A program made the translations under genes and the position numbers. This document shows, piece by piece, positions 35,081-44,048 of a stretch of 64,000 nucleotides of DNA. Under the pieces are notes generated by a model that had not been told where the DNA came from, made no database searches, and worked only from the letters and a program-made list of their open reading frames with translations. How positions within the stretch are numbered: the first letter of the stretch is position 1; each line of letters starts with the position of its first letter. This DNA comes from Methanolobus sediminis. Lineage in GTDB: Archaea > Halobacteriota > Methanosarcinia > Methanosarcinales > Methanosarcinaceae. The stretch lies in NCBI RefSeq assembly GCF_031312595.1, contig NZ_CP133592.1, forward strand, positions 2,356,001 to 2,420,000. The letters run 5' to 3'.

Positions 35081-35371
35081 ATGAAGAAATTTTTAAGCAT
35101 ACTTATGGTTTTCCTGATGATCGGACTTGTAGCCGTATCAGGATGTGCAGACACAACAGAAGATACAGCAACAGATTCAGAGGACGTTGCAGAGAATGTC
35201 ACTGAAGATGCAGAACATGCAGCAGAGAACGTTACTGAAGATGTCGCAGATGTCGCAGAGAATGTCACTGAAGATGTAGAAATGGCGGCAGAGAACGTCA
35301 CTGAAGATGTAGAAATGGTGGCAGAGAACGTTACTGAAGAAACAGCTGCAAACGACACCGCAACTGAATAA
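35081..35371 (+). CDS. Small acidic lipoprotein with repeated N-V-T sequons
   Basis: This 96-residue protein starts with a lipoprotein signal (FLSILMVFLMIGLVAVSGC), so it is lipid-anchored outside the membrane. The mature part is highly acidic and consists of five imperfect copies of AENVTED, each holding an N-glycosylation sequon N-V-T, plus a final N-D-T. No enzyme domain is present. GGAG lies eight bases upstream of ATG. Methanosarcinales glycosylate surface proteins, so this may be a heavily glycosylated cell-surface spacer; that is inference. Confidence 0.75.
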   Translation: MKKFLSILMVFLMIGLVAVSGCADTTEDTATDSEDVAENVTEDAEHAAENVTEDVADVAENVTEDVEMAAENVTEDVEMVAENVTEETAANDTATE

Positions 35372-35383
35372 TATATTTTATTT

Positions 35384-35440
35384 TGATCATACCTGGCATG
35401 GAACTGATATATCAGAAATGCCAGGATAGATGATCATTTT
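35384..35440 (+). terminator. Nested hairpin after the lipoprotein gene
   Basis: Three arms are nested: TGATCAT/ATGATCA outside, CCTGGCAT/ATGCCAGG inside it, and the palindrome CTGATATATCAG at the tip, followed by TTTT. It is much longer than a minimal terminator and may also protect the 3' end of the message. Confidence 0.6.
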
Positions 35441-35514
35441 CAAAAAGATCTTTGTCTTTTTGTATGGTCATTTCGTTGTAATTGTCACCTTTATCGCAGG
35501 GCCGATATAATTAC

Positions 35515-36018
35515 TTATTTTCTCTCGGCAAGTTCTTTGATGCCTTTCTCATCCAGCCTGTACAGAAGCCACTCTTTTTGGTGTTCACCACCCATGTGTT
35601 CATAGAATTTTCTGGCAGGGTTCCAGTCAAGTACGCTCCATTCCAGTCTTCCACAGTTCCTTTCTTTTGCTATTTTACCACAATGCGCCATGAGTTTTTT
35701 GCCTACACCTTTGCCACGGTATTCGGGATAGACGAATATGTCCTCAATGTAAAGTCCCGGTCTTCCTACAAATGTAGAGTAATTATGGAAGAATACAATA
35801 AATCCGACAGCTTTGCCGTCAATCTCTGCAACAATTGCTTCTGCATATTTGTCCTTTCCAAACATTCCTTCTTTGAGACTCTCTTCAGTTGCAAGCACAT
35901 GGTCACTCAGTCCTTCAAATTCAGCCAGTGCTTTTACAAGTTTCATAATAAGGGGGACATCTTCTATCGTTGTTGCTCTCACAGTTACAGAAGTTGTGTT
36001 TTCAGGTTGCATGCTCAT
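35515..36018 (-). CDS. GNAT acetyltransferase, spermidine/spermine (diamine) N-acetyltransferase-like
   Basis: This 167-residue protein has the SSAT-like GNAT arrangement: VRATTIEDVPLIMKLVKALAEFEGL at the N-terminus, YIEDIFVYPEYRGKGVGKKLM (the acetyl-CoA loop with Gly-x-Gly-x-Gly-type motif) and LEWSVLDWNPARKFYEHMG. It would acetylate an amine using acetyl-CoA in the cytosol. The match in layout is to eukaryotic SSAT and bacterial relatives; polyamine is the favoured substrate because PdaD is close by, but thialysine or others are possible. AAAGGA precedes the ATG. Confidence 0.85.
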   Translation of the reverse strand: MSMQPENTTSVTVRATTIEDVPLIMKLVKALAEFEGLSDHVLATEESLKEGMFGKDKYAEAIVAEIDGKAVGFIVFFHNYSTFVGRPGLYIEDIFVYPEYRGKGVGKKLMAHCGKIAKERNCGRLEWSVLDWNPARKFYEHMGGEHQKEWLLYRLDEKGIKELAERK

Positions 36019-36138
36019 ATTTCCTTTCTGTTTGTTTTTAGCAATGAAATTTTAAGTCCGGGAAGCGTTAACTTCTCATTCTATCAGGTTACTAGTATTT
36101 TTATTAAACCGGTGAAGCGATGATCATTGTAAAAAGTC

Positions 36139-36338
36139 ATGAAAACATTGGGGATTATAAATAATATGCATGTTGCAAAAACAGTGGTAATCAGCCTTAT
36201 CATTTTTGTGCTGGTTACAATACTGGTAACCCAGGCATTGCAGGACAGGATTTTTTCTCACTGTTCGTAGGAATTCCGTCCGGTATCGTTGCTTTCGTAC
36301 TGAGTTTTGTATATATGTACAGGCAAAAGAGTGAATAA
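36139..36338 (+). pseudogene. Frameshifted gene for a small two-helix membrane protein
   Basis: Reading from ATG at 36139 gives MKTLGIINNMHVAKTVV followed by a hydrophobic helix (ISLIIFVLVTILVT) and a stop at 36271 region. A second hydrophobic helix (LFVGIPSGIVAFVLSFVYMY) and RQKSE then continue in another frame to a stop at 36338. The break falls near a run of six Ts. Joined, the two pieces make a sensible small membrane protein, so this is either a real one-base frameshift or a sequence error. Confidence 0.55.
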
Positions 36339-36360
36339 TCAATAACATGTAGGGAACATT

Positions 36361-37164
36361 ATGCCATTACTGACAATACTATCATGCAAGATCCTTCAGG
36401 ATGAGATCGTGCACATACTTGAAAATGACAATTCTGTAGATGAGATTCTCGTAGTTGGTAACGGTCAGGAAGAAGACTTTATCCTCAAACTCAAAAAAGC
36501 AGATCTGGAATTTTGTTTACTGTCACCTGCAAAACTCCGTTCTGATACTGAAAAGTACAGGAACGATCCTGAAAAGTACACAGTAATGATCTATATAGTT
36601 GAACTCGCATTGCATGAGTTTCCCAAGATCCTCAAAACTGAGATCTACAAGCTGATAGATGAACTTAGTACATGTTCAAATGGCATCCTGATGTTCTACG
36701 GTTTATGTGGGAATGTATTTGACAAGATAGAGTCTGATTATGCTCATCTTGAAGGATCATGTCCTGTCAGGATACTGAGGGACAATGTACGTACTGTGGA
36801 TGATTGTGTCGGTGCAACTCTTGGAGGTTGTCAGGAGTATCTGACGACGCTGAAAAAATTCAGTGAACATGGTACGTTCCTTTTCACACCAATGTTTGCT
36901 CATGCATGGCGTGAGATTATGAGAGTTGATCCTGAGAAACCTGAAAAGACTATAAAGATGCTTAAGAAGGTCAACGAAGTGACAGGATACAAGCGGGTTG
37001 CAAAGATTCAGACAGGACTCACATATACTGAGAATTTCGATGAAAAAGTGGATGAGTTCGCAGAGATATTTGATTTCGAGGTCCTTGAGATTGAAGGTGG
37101 ACAGAGTCTTTTTGAGAAATGTTATTCAGATATTAAAGAAGAGCTTCTTGGAAAATCCTCTTGA
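36361..37164 (+). CDS. DUF1638 family protein
   Basis: This 267-residue protein matches DUF1638, a family seen in methanogens and acetogens, sometimes next to corrinoid methyltransferase genes. It starts LLTILSCKILQDEIVHIL, has a central MFYGLCGN and DDCVGATLGGCQEYL, and carries conserved Cys in these motifs. No membrane segment or known catalytic motif is seen. It is close to msrA downstream (18 bases), so the two may share a message. Function unknown. Confidence 0.8.
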   Translation: MPLLTILSCKILQDEIVHILENDNSVDEILVVGNGQEEDFILKLKKADLEFCLLSPAKLRSDTEKYRNDPEKYTVMIYIVELALHEFPKILKTEIYKLIDELSTCSNGILMFYGLCGNVFDKIESDYAHLEGSCPVRILRDNVRTVDDCVGATLGGCQEYLTTLKKFSEHGTFLFTPMFAHAWREIMRVDPEKPEKTIKMLKKVNEVTGYKRVAKIQTGLTYTENFDEKVDEFAEIFDFEVLEIEGGQSLFEKCYSDIKEELLGKSS

Positions 37165-37182
37165 TAGAAACATTTATGGCTC

Positions 37183-37791
37183 ATGACATCTCACCCTTTC
37201 ATAGGTGATAGGATGTTATCAAAAGGGGAATTACCTGGCGATGGGACGTTATCACAAGAGAATTTACTACGTGATGGGGTCTTATTAAAAGAGGAATTAC
37301 TCAGCAAAGGTTATGAAAAAGCGACTTTTGCAGCAGGTTGTTTCTGGGGTGTTGAGGCAGTATTCAGAAAAGTGCAAGGCGTTGATTTTACACAGGTAGG
37401 TTATACAGGTGGAAACAAGGAAAATCCTACCTATAAGGAAGTCTGCATGGGCAATACAGGGCATGCAGAGGCTGTGGAGCTACTCTTTGATCCTTCAATA
37501 GTTTCATATGATAAATTACTGGAGCTTTTCTGGGAACTGCACGACCCTACAAGTCTTAATAAACAGGGCCCGGATGTAGGGACTCAGTATCGTTCTGCTA
37601 TATTCTATCATAATGAAGAGCAGAAGAACAAAGCTATGTCTTCTAAAAAAGAACTCGAACTATCACATCGTTTTAAAAAGCCCATAGTAACACAGATAAT
37701 GCCTGCAGGTCCGTTCTACAGGGCAGAGGAATATCATCAGCAGTATTTTGAAAAGACCGGTACTGAAGGTGGCTGCATACTTAAATATTGA
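37183..37791 (+). CDS. msrA: Peptide-methionine (S)-S-oxide reductase
   Basis: This 202-residue protein repairs oxidised methionine. The catalytic GCFWG motif is in [20 protein letters not shown], with [15 protein letters not shown] and [13 protein letters not shown] following, as in all MsrA. The first 45 residues are extra and form three imperfect copies of an 11-12 residue unit (GDxxLSKxEL...). The real start may be within this repeat (Met at residue 11). Methanogens are oxygen-sensitive, so this is a stress gene. Confidence 0.93.
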   Translation: MTSHPFIGDRMLSKGELPGDGTLSQENLLRDGVLLKEELLSKGYEKATFAAGCFWGVEAVFRKVQGVDFTQVGYTGGNKENPTYKEVCMGNTGHAEAVELLFDPSIVSYDKLLELFWELHDPTSLNKQGPDVGTQYRSAIFYHNEEQKNKAMSSKKELELSHRFKKPIVTQIMPAGPFYRAEEYHQQYFEKTGTEGGCILKY

Positions 37792-37878
37792 ATTCAGCCT
37801 GGTATTTGTATGCATCATAAATGAAAACAGTACCCAAAAGTCTATTTATTTGAATGATTATTTTAGAGTGGTGAGGAT

Positions 37879-38115
37879 ATGCAGGAATTTACACTTGAAG
37901 AGGTAGCCAGGTACAATGGTATCGATAATGAGAAAGTTTATGTTGTTTATGCAGGCCAGGTCTATGATGTAAGTGCCAGTGAGTTCTGGGAAACAGGAGA
38001 ACACATGGGCTTACATGAAGCAGGAACCGATTTAACCGAGTCCCTGGATATGGAAGCTCCACATGAAGTAGATGCATTGGACAGTTTTCCGGTTGTTGGA
38101 AAGATCAAAGAGTGA
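37879..38115 (+). CDS. Cytochrome b5-like haem/steroid-binding domain protein
   Basis: This 78-residue protein is a single cytochrome b5-like domain of the short prokaryotic type: FTLEEVARYNGIDNEKVYVVYAGQVYDVSASEFW, EHMGLHEAGTDLTESLDMEAPHEVDALDSFPVVG. The paired His positions seen in true cytochrome b5 are only partly clear here, with HMGLHEAG as the likely area. GTGAGG precedes the ATG. Role may be haem binding or redox; substrate unknown. Confidence 0.8.
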   Translation: MQEFTLEEVARYNGIDNEKVYVVYAGQVYDVSASEFWETGEHMGLHEAGTDLTESLDMEAPHEVDALDSFPVVGKIKE

Positions 38116-38220
38116 TTATAAGTCGCTTTCTAGTTTATTCTTGAGAGCTGCTATAATAGGTAATTCAAATATGAATGATGAACCTGCATCAGGTTCACTT
38201 TCAACTCTAATGGAACCTTT
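38116..38220 (-). pseudogene. Remnant of a histidine kinase C-terminus
   Basis: On the minus strand one frame reads KGSIRVESEPDAGSSFIFELP, the C-terminal G2-box of a sensor histidine kinase ATPase domain, then ends at a stop. An in-frame stop lies right before the match and no earlier kinase part is found nearby, so only a fragment is left. It is the decayed end of a two-component sensor. Confidence 0.65.
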
Positions 38221-38398
38221 CTATTTGAAGGTATTTTTAACAAAACTTAATAATATATCCGATATATATCCATACATATATGAGAAATTTAGGGTAGATA
38301 TCTAAATATTTACTTGTCATTTTTGCAAGATACTATGTCTCTGGAGCTATCTTTATAAAAGATGCTTGTTTATAGGAGGCAGCATAACAGGTGATGTT

Positions 38399-38821
38399 TT
38401 GGTACGAGTACTTGCAACAGGAACATTCGATCTGCTTCATCCGGGACATATCCATTATCTGAGCGAAGCAAAAAAACTTGGTGACGAACTTTACGTTATT
38501 GTCGCCAGAGAGTCCATGATAAGACACAAACCAAGACCAATAATAACAGATGAGCAGAGATTGGAAATGGTCAGCTCTCTGAAAATAGTAGATAATGCTC
38601 TTCTTGGTAGCGAGTCTGATATTTTTGATCCTATAATGCAGATAATGCCTGATATAATTGCACTTGGATATGACCAGGGTTTTGATGCATCTCAGCTTGA
38701 GAATGATCTGCATTCCAGAGGCTTTGATTGCAAGGTTGTCAGAATAGACAGTTCACTTGAGTGTTCTTTGTGTGGTAGTGCAAAAATCGTAAAAAAAGTG
38801 CTTGAAAGATATCAGGAATAA
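38399..38821 (+). CDS. ribL: FAD synthase, archaeal RibL-type cytidylyltransferase family
   Basis: This protein of about 140 residues joins FMN to AMP to make FAD. The nucleotidyltransferase motifs are TGTFDLLHPGHIHYL (HxGH) and ITDEQRLEMVSSL, with a Cys pair (CSLCGSAKIV) near the C-terminus as in RibL. The start is unsure: TTG at 38399 gives VRVLATGTFD at the right distance and follows GGTGAT; an AGGAGG further up has no suitable start codon in frame. It points toward the flavin genes ribH and ribC on the other strand. Confidence 0.85.
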   Translation: MVRVLATGTFDLLHPGHIHYLSEAKKLGDELYVIVARESMIRHKPRPIITDEQRLEMVSSLKIVDNALLGSESDIFDPIMQIMPDIIALGYDQGFDASQLENDLHSRGFDCKVVRIDSSLECSLCGSAKIVKKVLERYQE

Positions 38822-38867
38822 TCTGTAAAATCCTGAATAAACTAAAAATAATGTGGATAAAAAGGAA

Positions 38868-40010
38868 TCAGACAAGTGCTGCCTTGATCCTTTCCAGTCC
38901 TTCCTGTATTCTCTCAATTGATGTGGCGTAGGAAATTCTGATGAAGTTCTTCCCGCTTTCTCCAAATGCTGATCCCGGAGTAACTGCTACGTGTGCATCC
39001 AGCAGGAGTTTTTCAGCAACGGTATCTCCATCTGCGTACTCACTGACATCTGCAAATGCATAGAATGCACCGCCTGGTTTCTGGCATTTGATTCCAATTG
39101 CATTCAGGCCGTCTACAAGAATATCTCTTCTCATTTTGAACCTTTCAACCATTTCAGCTACAGGGTCCTGTGGCCCTTCAAGTGCTGCAATACCTCCATA
39201 TTGCACAAAAGTGGTTGCACTGCTGACTGAATGTGACTGTATCTTCATAATCGGTTTAATGATGTCCGGTCTTGCATGAACATAACCAAGTCTCCAGCCT
39301 GTCATTGCGTAGGCTTTTGAGAATCCGTTAACAGTGATGGTCCTGTCCTGCATTCCTTCAAATGAACCAATACTGACGTGTTCCTGGTCATAGATTATCT
39401 TCTCATAGATCTCATCTGAAAGTACAAGGATGTCATTGTCAATGGCAACATCAGCTATATTTTTAAGTGTCTGTTTATCATAAACAGCACCAGTTGGGTT
39501 TCCAGGGCTATTGACAACAATGAGCTTTGTTTTCTCATTTATGTATTCTTCAAGATCAACTGGCTTAAATCCATTTTCAGGATCAGTTGGAACCCATGTT
39601 GTGTTTGCACCTGCAAATTTTATGGCGGGGTCGTATGAAACCCATGCAGGATCAAAGAGTATTGCCTCATCATTATCGTCAAGAACTGACATCATGATTT
39701 CAAAAATAGCCTGCTTTGCACCAGGTGTGACAACTATTTCAGAAGCCTTTGCATCCAGTTTATTCTCTGTGCAAAGCTTATTAGCAATAGCTTTTTTCAA
39801 GTCAGGAATTCCTGCTCCCGGTGAATAGTGTGTCTCCCCCCTGTACATCGCATCTGCTGCTGCATCACAAATATGTTTAGGAGTATCAAAATCAGGTTCA
39901 CCTAATGTGAAACTTATAACATCGATACCATCCTCTTTCATTTTGTTGGCAGCATTTGCAGCTTTCATCGTTGCTGACTCTTCCACCCTCTTTAATCTTG
40001 ATGATGCCAT
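38868..40010 (-). CDS. Class I aminotransferase (aspartate aminotransferase family)
   Basis: This 380-residue PLP enzyme moves amino groups between amino acids and 2-oxoacids. The fold-type I marks are present: PGAKQAIFEIMMSVLD, NSPGNPTGAVYD, LSDEIYEKIIYD, the PLP lysine in VNGFSKAYAMTGWRLGY, and NFIRISYATS with the substrate-binding Arg. Archaeal aspartate aminotransferases of this size are common, but substrate specificity is not readable from the sequence. It precedes ribH on the same strand with a 67-base gap. Confidence 0.9.
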   Translation of the reverse strand: MASSRLKRVEESATMKAANAANKMKEDGIDVISFTLGEPDFDTPKHICDAAADAMYRGETHYSPGAGIPDLKKAIANKLCTENKLDAKASEIVVTPGAKQAIFEIMMSVLDDNDEAILFDPAWVSYDPAIKFAGANTTWVPTDPENGFKPVDLEEYINEKTKLIVVNSPGNPTGAVYDKQTLKNIADVAIDNDILVLSDEIYEKIIYDQEHVSIGSFEGMQDRTITVNGFSKAYAMTGWRLGYVHARPDIIKPIMKIQSHSVSSATTFVQYGGIAALEGPQDPVAEMVERFKMRRDILVDGLNAIGIKCQKPGGAFYAFADVSEYADGDTVAEKLLLDAHVAVTPGSAFGESGKNFIRISYATSIERIQEGLERIKAALV

Positions 40011-40077
40011 GCAATTAACACAACCATTTTTCAGTTTGCACTTTGAAATTTTAGTTAATAATTTTGTAGTTTAATAC

Positions 40078-40482
40078 TTACAAGCGCTGTACCAGCTTGA
40101 CAGCAGCTTCAACAGCACGCTTTCCGTAATCCACACGCTCGTGTGCTTCCATTCTGGTCATTCCCGGACCTGCAATTCCCAGTGTTACAGGCTTGTTATA
40201 TTCCAGTGAGAGATCGGTGATCTTTCTTGCTGCATGCTGCACAACGATCTCATCGTGCTGTGTTGCACCTTCGATAACAATTCCCATGGTGGCAACAGCA
40301 TCGATGTCATCACGTTCGCAGAGTTTCTTGATAGCCAGTGGCATGTCATATACTCCCGGAACCAGGATCTTTTCTACAACCTCTGCACCGAGGAACTTAG
40401 CATGCTCTTCACCAAGCATTTCCATCTGGAATGTAAGATCCCTGTTAAATTCAGCTATTACAAATCCCAATTTTATGGTCAT
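40078..40482 (-). CDS. ribH: 6,7-dimethyl-8-ribityllumazine synthase
   Basis: This 134-residue enzyme joins the pyrimidine and butanone-phosphate parts of riboflavin. The family marks are [15 protein letters not shown] and [25 protein letters not shown], with [28 protein letters not shown] near the end. ATG at 40482 follows AAGTGAT; a GTG at 40491 is less likely. It sits next to the archaeal riboflavin synthase gene, giving two consecutive steps of the pathway that supplies FAD and F420. Confidence 0.95.
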   Translation of the reverse strand: MTIKLGFVIAEFNRDLTFQMEMLGEEHAKFLGAEVVEKILVPGVYDMPLAIKKLCERDDIDAVATMGIVIEGATQHDEIVVQHAARKITDLSLEYNKPVTLGIAGPGMTRMEAHERVDYGKRAVEAAVKLVQRL

Positions 40483-40544
40483 AATAATCACTTAAAGTTT
40501 AGATTTGAATTAATTATAATCTTCTGTTGATTTCTGTCCGGTTA

Positions 40545-41012
<468 letters not shown>

Positions 41013-41039
41013 TTACCTTTATTATTGTTCTAAGGATGT

Positions 41040-42188
41040 TTAAAGAAGTGAGTCCAGCACTTCGCTGGCAGCCTCTACTCCCGCTCCGAGTCCGGATATG
41101 ACTCCTCTCTTCTTAAGGACGACTTCAAGCTCCTGTATTGTCAGCATGATGTCCTTTGGCTGGACATTACCCATGCTTCCGATCCTGAAGATTTTGCCAC
41201 TAAGGCGGTCCTGTCCGCCAGCGATGGTGATTCCCCTCGCAAGCATATCTTTCTTGATGTCATTGCCTGTGACTCCCTCAGGAGCTTTCATGGCTGAAAC
41301 AGTGTTAGAATACTGGCTGAATTCATCGAGCTGTGGAAGCATCTCAATGCCCATTGCAGCAACAGCTGCCCTTACAGCTTCAGCACATGTTGCATGACGG
41401 TTGATCCTTGCTGGCATGCCTTCTTCCTTTACGATATGCAATGCCTCCTGAAGTCCGAAGAACAGAGGGACTGCAGGTGTGTAAGGTGTCTGTGACTTGT
41501 CACCGCTCTTCTTGTATGCCTTAAGGTCTAAGTAATATGGAAGTTCGCCTTTCTCGTCCATTGCTTCAAAAGCACGCTCACTGACAGATACCATTGAAAG
41601 TCCTGGTGGTGCTGCAAGGCATTTCTGTGAACCTACAATTGCAATGTCAACTCCCCATTCGTCGACCTTTACGTCATCGCCACCAAGGGTTGTGACACCG
41701 TCCATGATAAAGAGTGCATCATGCTTCTTTGCGAGTTTTCCAATTTCTTTTGCAGGGTTCTGTATACCTGCTGAGGTCTCGTTGTGAACAAGTGTGACGG
41801 CCTTTGCACCTTCTTCGAGTTTCTTCTCTACTTCTGCAAGGTCAAATGAGTAACCCCATTCATTTTCCAGTGGGTTTACTTTTCCATACCTGTCTGCTAT
41901 TTTCTTGAATCTCTCTCCGAACTTTCCGTTCTCAAGAGTTACCACCACGTCATCTTTTCCCACTGTGCAGCCCACAGCAGCTTCCATACCGGCACTGCCT
42001 GAACCGCTTATAATAAAAATATCATTCTTTGTCTGAAAAACATCTGCCAGAATCTCACAGCAGTCATCATACATTGCTGAGAACTCTGCTCCCCTGTGGT
42101 TTATCATAGGTTTTGACATTGCCCTGAGAACGCGAGGTGCGACCGGAACCGGTCCTGGCATCATAAGAAGTGTATCTTCAAGATCCAT
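41040..42188 (-). CDS. Class V aminotransferase (alanine-glyoxylate/serine-pyruvate family)
   Basis: This 382-residue PLP enzyme starts with the class V pattern MMPGPVPVAPRVLRAMSKPMINHRGAEFSAMYDD. The PLP lysine is in DIAIVGSQKCLAAPPGLSMVS, and AVTLVHNETSAGIQNPAKEIG and MDGVTTLGGDDV are visible. Members transfer amino groups from alanine or serine to glyoxylate or pyruvate. AGGAG lies in front of the ATG. In methanogens such enzymes are candidates for serine or phosphonate/sulfonate metabolism; the true role is not fixed here. Confidence 0.88.
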   Translation of the reverse strand: MDLEDTLLMMPGPVPVAPRVLRAMSKPMINHRGAEFSAMYDDCCEILADVFQTKNDIFIISGSGSAGMEAAVGCTVGKDDVVVTLENGKFGERFKKIADRYGKVNPLENEWGYSFDLAEVEKKLEEGAKAVTLVHNETSAGIQNPAKEIGKLAKKHDALFIMDGVTTLGGDDVKVDEWGVDIAIVGSQKCLAAPPGLSMVSVSERAFEAMDEKGELPYYLDLKAYKKSGDKSQTPYTPAVPLFFGLQEALHIVKEEGMPARINRHATCAEAVRAAVAAMGIEMLPQLDEFSQYSNTVSAMKAPEGVTGNDIKKDMLARGITIAGGQDRLSGKIFRIGSMGNVQPKDIMLTIQELEVVLKKRGVISGLGAGVEAASEVLDSLL

Positions 42189-42460
42189 TTTAATCTCCTG
42201 ATAGTGTTAGTGTAATTGAAATCTGAAACTTTTGTTTGCCTTATGGCGTGTTGTCCATGTGGCAACTTGTGCCTGATATGCAAGCCTATTATATAAACCT
42301 ATTATGGACTCCCAGTTCAATTTCTGATTCCTAAAAGGATATGCATATTTCAGTCAATTTCCATTCAGCAAATAACATCATAGAATCTTTGAATTTATAA
42401 GAAACATTCGCTTTACAAACAATTTAGCAGGATGAGCTAAATGAGGAGAATTAGAATTTT

Positions 42461-43000
42461 TTAGAATGATTTCTCGAATTCTTCTATTGTTTCTGTAATG
42501 AGTTTTATGGCAGGATTGTATTTGTTGAATCTTCTTTCTTTTTCTTCAGGCTTCATAAAGTCAAGTCTTGACGGAAGAGTATTATGTTCCAGATCGGCTT
42601 TTTTGATGTACAGAGGAATACCATTACACTCAGGAGCATGTGCAATAATGTTATTGATGTAGTCCATATATGGTACGTCTGGGAGGTGGGTTAAGAGCCG
42701 GAGACTTGTTTCAATATCATGCAGGGATTCTTCCGGAAGGTCGAGATGGGCTTCATTCATAAGTTTTTCAATTGACCAGGGAGTATCTTCTGCAATATCA
42801 TGCCAGAGAGCTGTGATTCTTGCACATTCCATCCATGAGGAACCTGGTCCTGCTGTATGAGGATAATTGCCTTCGTTCTCAAGTCTGATCATGACAGCGA
42901 TTGGATGTAGGATGTAGGGATTACCAGCGTTGTCAAGTTGGTTTTTATGGGCTTTCATCATGATCTCTAAAGCGATTTGAATGTTATTTGAATTTTCCAT
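42461..43000 (-). CDS. HD-domain protein, RelA/SpoT N-terminal-like hydrolase
   Basis: This 179-residue protein has the compact HD fold of ppGpp hydrolases: AHKNQLDNAGNPYILHPIAVM, then ALWHDIAEDTPWSIEKLM with the HD pair, and KKADLEHNTLPSRLD. It may hydrolyse a nucleotide (guanosine tetraphosphate-like or other). No synthetase domain is present. ATG at 43000 is favoured over a GTG at 43009 because AGGTG lies about nine bases before it. Alone on its strand. Confidence 0.8.
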   Translation of the reverse strand: MENSNNIQIALEIMMKAHKNQLDNAGNPYILHPIAVMIRLENEGNYPHTAGPGSSWMECARITALWHDIAEDTPWSIEKLMNEAHLDLPEESLHDIETSLRLLTHLPDVPYMDYINNIIAHAPECNGIPLYIKKADLEHNTLPSRLDFMKPEEKERRFNKYNPAIKLITETIEEFEKSF

Positions 43001-43153
43001 AAGGTTCACACCTGCTTGAATTAATTATGGAAGGATACATAGTGTTAGTGGTATGTATTTTCTCATTTTTCTTCTGGTTCTTCTTAGTACATCTGCAGAA
43101 TTATTTGTATAACTGTAATGATCTAAAATACTAATATTCTGCACAGCAGCATG

Positions 43154-43192
43154 GGAATGTGTTGCCTTTGGGGTATGGTTACTTTATTTTTA
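43154..43192 (-). repeat. Dispersed hairpin repeat, copy 2
   Basis: GGAATGTG, a degenerate GC-rich middle (TTGCCTTTGGGG), then ATGGTTACTTTATTTTTA. The last 18 bases and the first 8 are identical to copy 1 at 30972-31010. It lies downstream of the M50 protease gene. Confidence 0.5.
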
Positions 43193-43299
43193 TCTTAATA
43201 GTTGTTTTTGTGGAAATGAAAATGGGTAAAGTTTGTATCACTCACATTAAAATGATTTCTACAGAGCCAAATAATGACTAAAAATCTTTTGCGAGAACA

Positions 43300-44016
43300 C
43301 TAATATCTACGATATATCATTTTTACCAGCTGTTCTTCTCTGCTTGCATTGCCGTATATGTAAAGTGCGATCAAGAGTAACCATATATCAATGAACAGAC
43401 CTAAAATGCCTATAAGCACTGCAAATATCTTCCCGATTAAAACAGCTTTTTCAGTTGCTTTTACATAATCCATATGTATTGACAGAAAAGCACGTAGTAT
43501 TCTTCCTCCATCCATTGGAAATGCCGGTACCAGATTAAAGATACCCAGAAAGAGATTTACATATCCGAGGATGAAAACGACCAGAAACAAAGAATTTCCG
43601 TCTTTGAGGGATACCGGATTTAATGTAGAACCTAAAAAGAGAAGCAATACACCCATCATTATACTTGAAACAGGTCCGGCAGCTACGATTGTAATTACCT
43701 TTAATGGCTCATGTACTTCCTGTTTCATAACAGCAGCTCCTCCCAATAAATGAAGTCTTATCTCCTTGATACTTCCTCCGAATCTCAGAGTGAAATAAGA
43801 GTGTGCAAGTTCATGTACCAGTACGGATACAAAGAGCAAAATTGCAGTCAGTAATGAAAGGGTATATTTTATTATTTCAGATTGAATGCCTGCAAATCCA
43901 AAGGGTTGTGTCTGTGAAGAAAAAAACCATGCGAATAAAGGCAGTACGATCAGGAATGAAATATCGATCTTGATGGGTATACCAATTATTTTTCCTATCC
44001 TGTAAGCTTTATTCAT
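43300..44016 (-). CDS. Site-2-type intramembrane metalloprotease (M50 family)
   Basis: This 238-residue protein has about six hydrophobic segments. The zinc site HELAH lies in VSVLVHELAHSYFTLRFGG, and the third ligand region reads NLVPAFPMDGGRILRAFL. Both sit in membrane segments, as expected for proteases that cut transmembrane helices. There is no CBS domain inside the protein, but the gene 32 bases upstream encodes a DNA-binding CBS protein on the same strand. AGGGGA precedes the ATG. A role in regulated release of a membrane-bound regulator is inferred. Confidence 0.9.
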   Translation of the reverse strand: MNKAYRIGKIIGIPIKIDISFLIVLPLFAWFFSSQTQPFGFAGIQSEIIKYTLSLLTAILLFVSVLVHELAHSYFTLRFGGSIKEIRLHLLGGAAVMKQEVHEPLKVITIVAAGPVSSIMMGVLLLFLGSTLNPVSLKDGNSLFLVVFILGYVNLFLGIFNLVPAFPMDGGRILRAFLSIHMDYVKATEKAVLIGKIFAVLIGILGLFIDIWLLLIALYIYGNASREEQLVKMIYRRY

Positions 44017-44048
44017 TTATTTCCCCTGCAATCTGTCCTTAAGCAGAA

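Noticed and set aside
36124-36348. Minus-strand frame over the frameshifted membrane gene
   Set aside because: The plus strand gives two hydrophobic helices with a sensible start and end; the minus frame is composition-driven.
38072-38305. Plus-strand frame after the cytochrome b5-like gene
   Set aside because: The same DNA reads as a histidine kinase tail on the minus strand, which is the better explanation.
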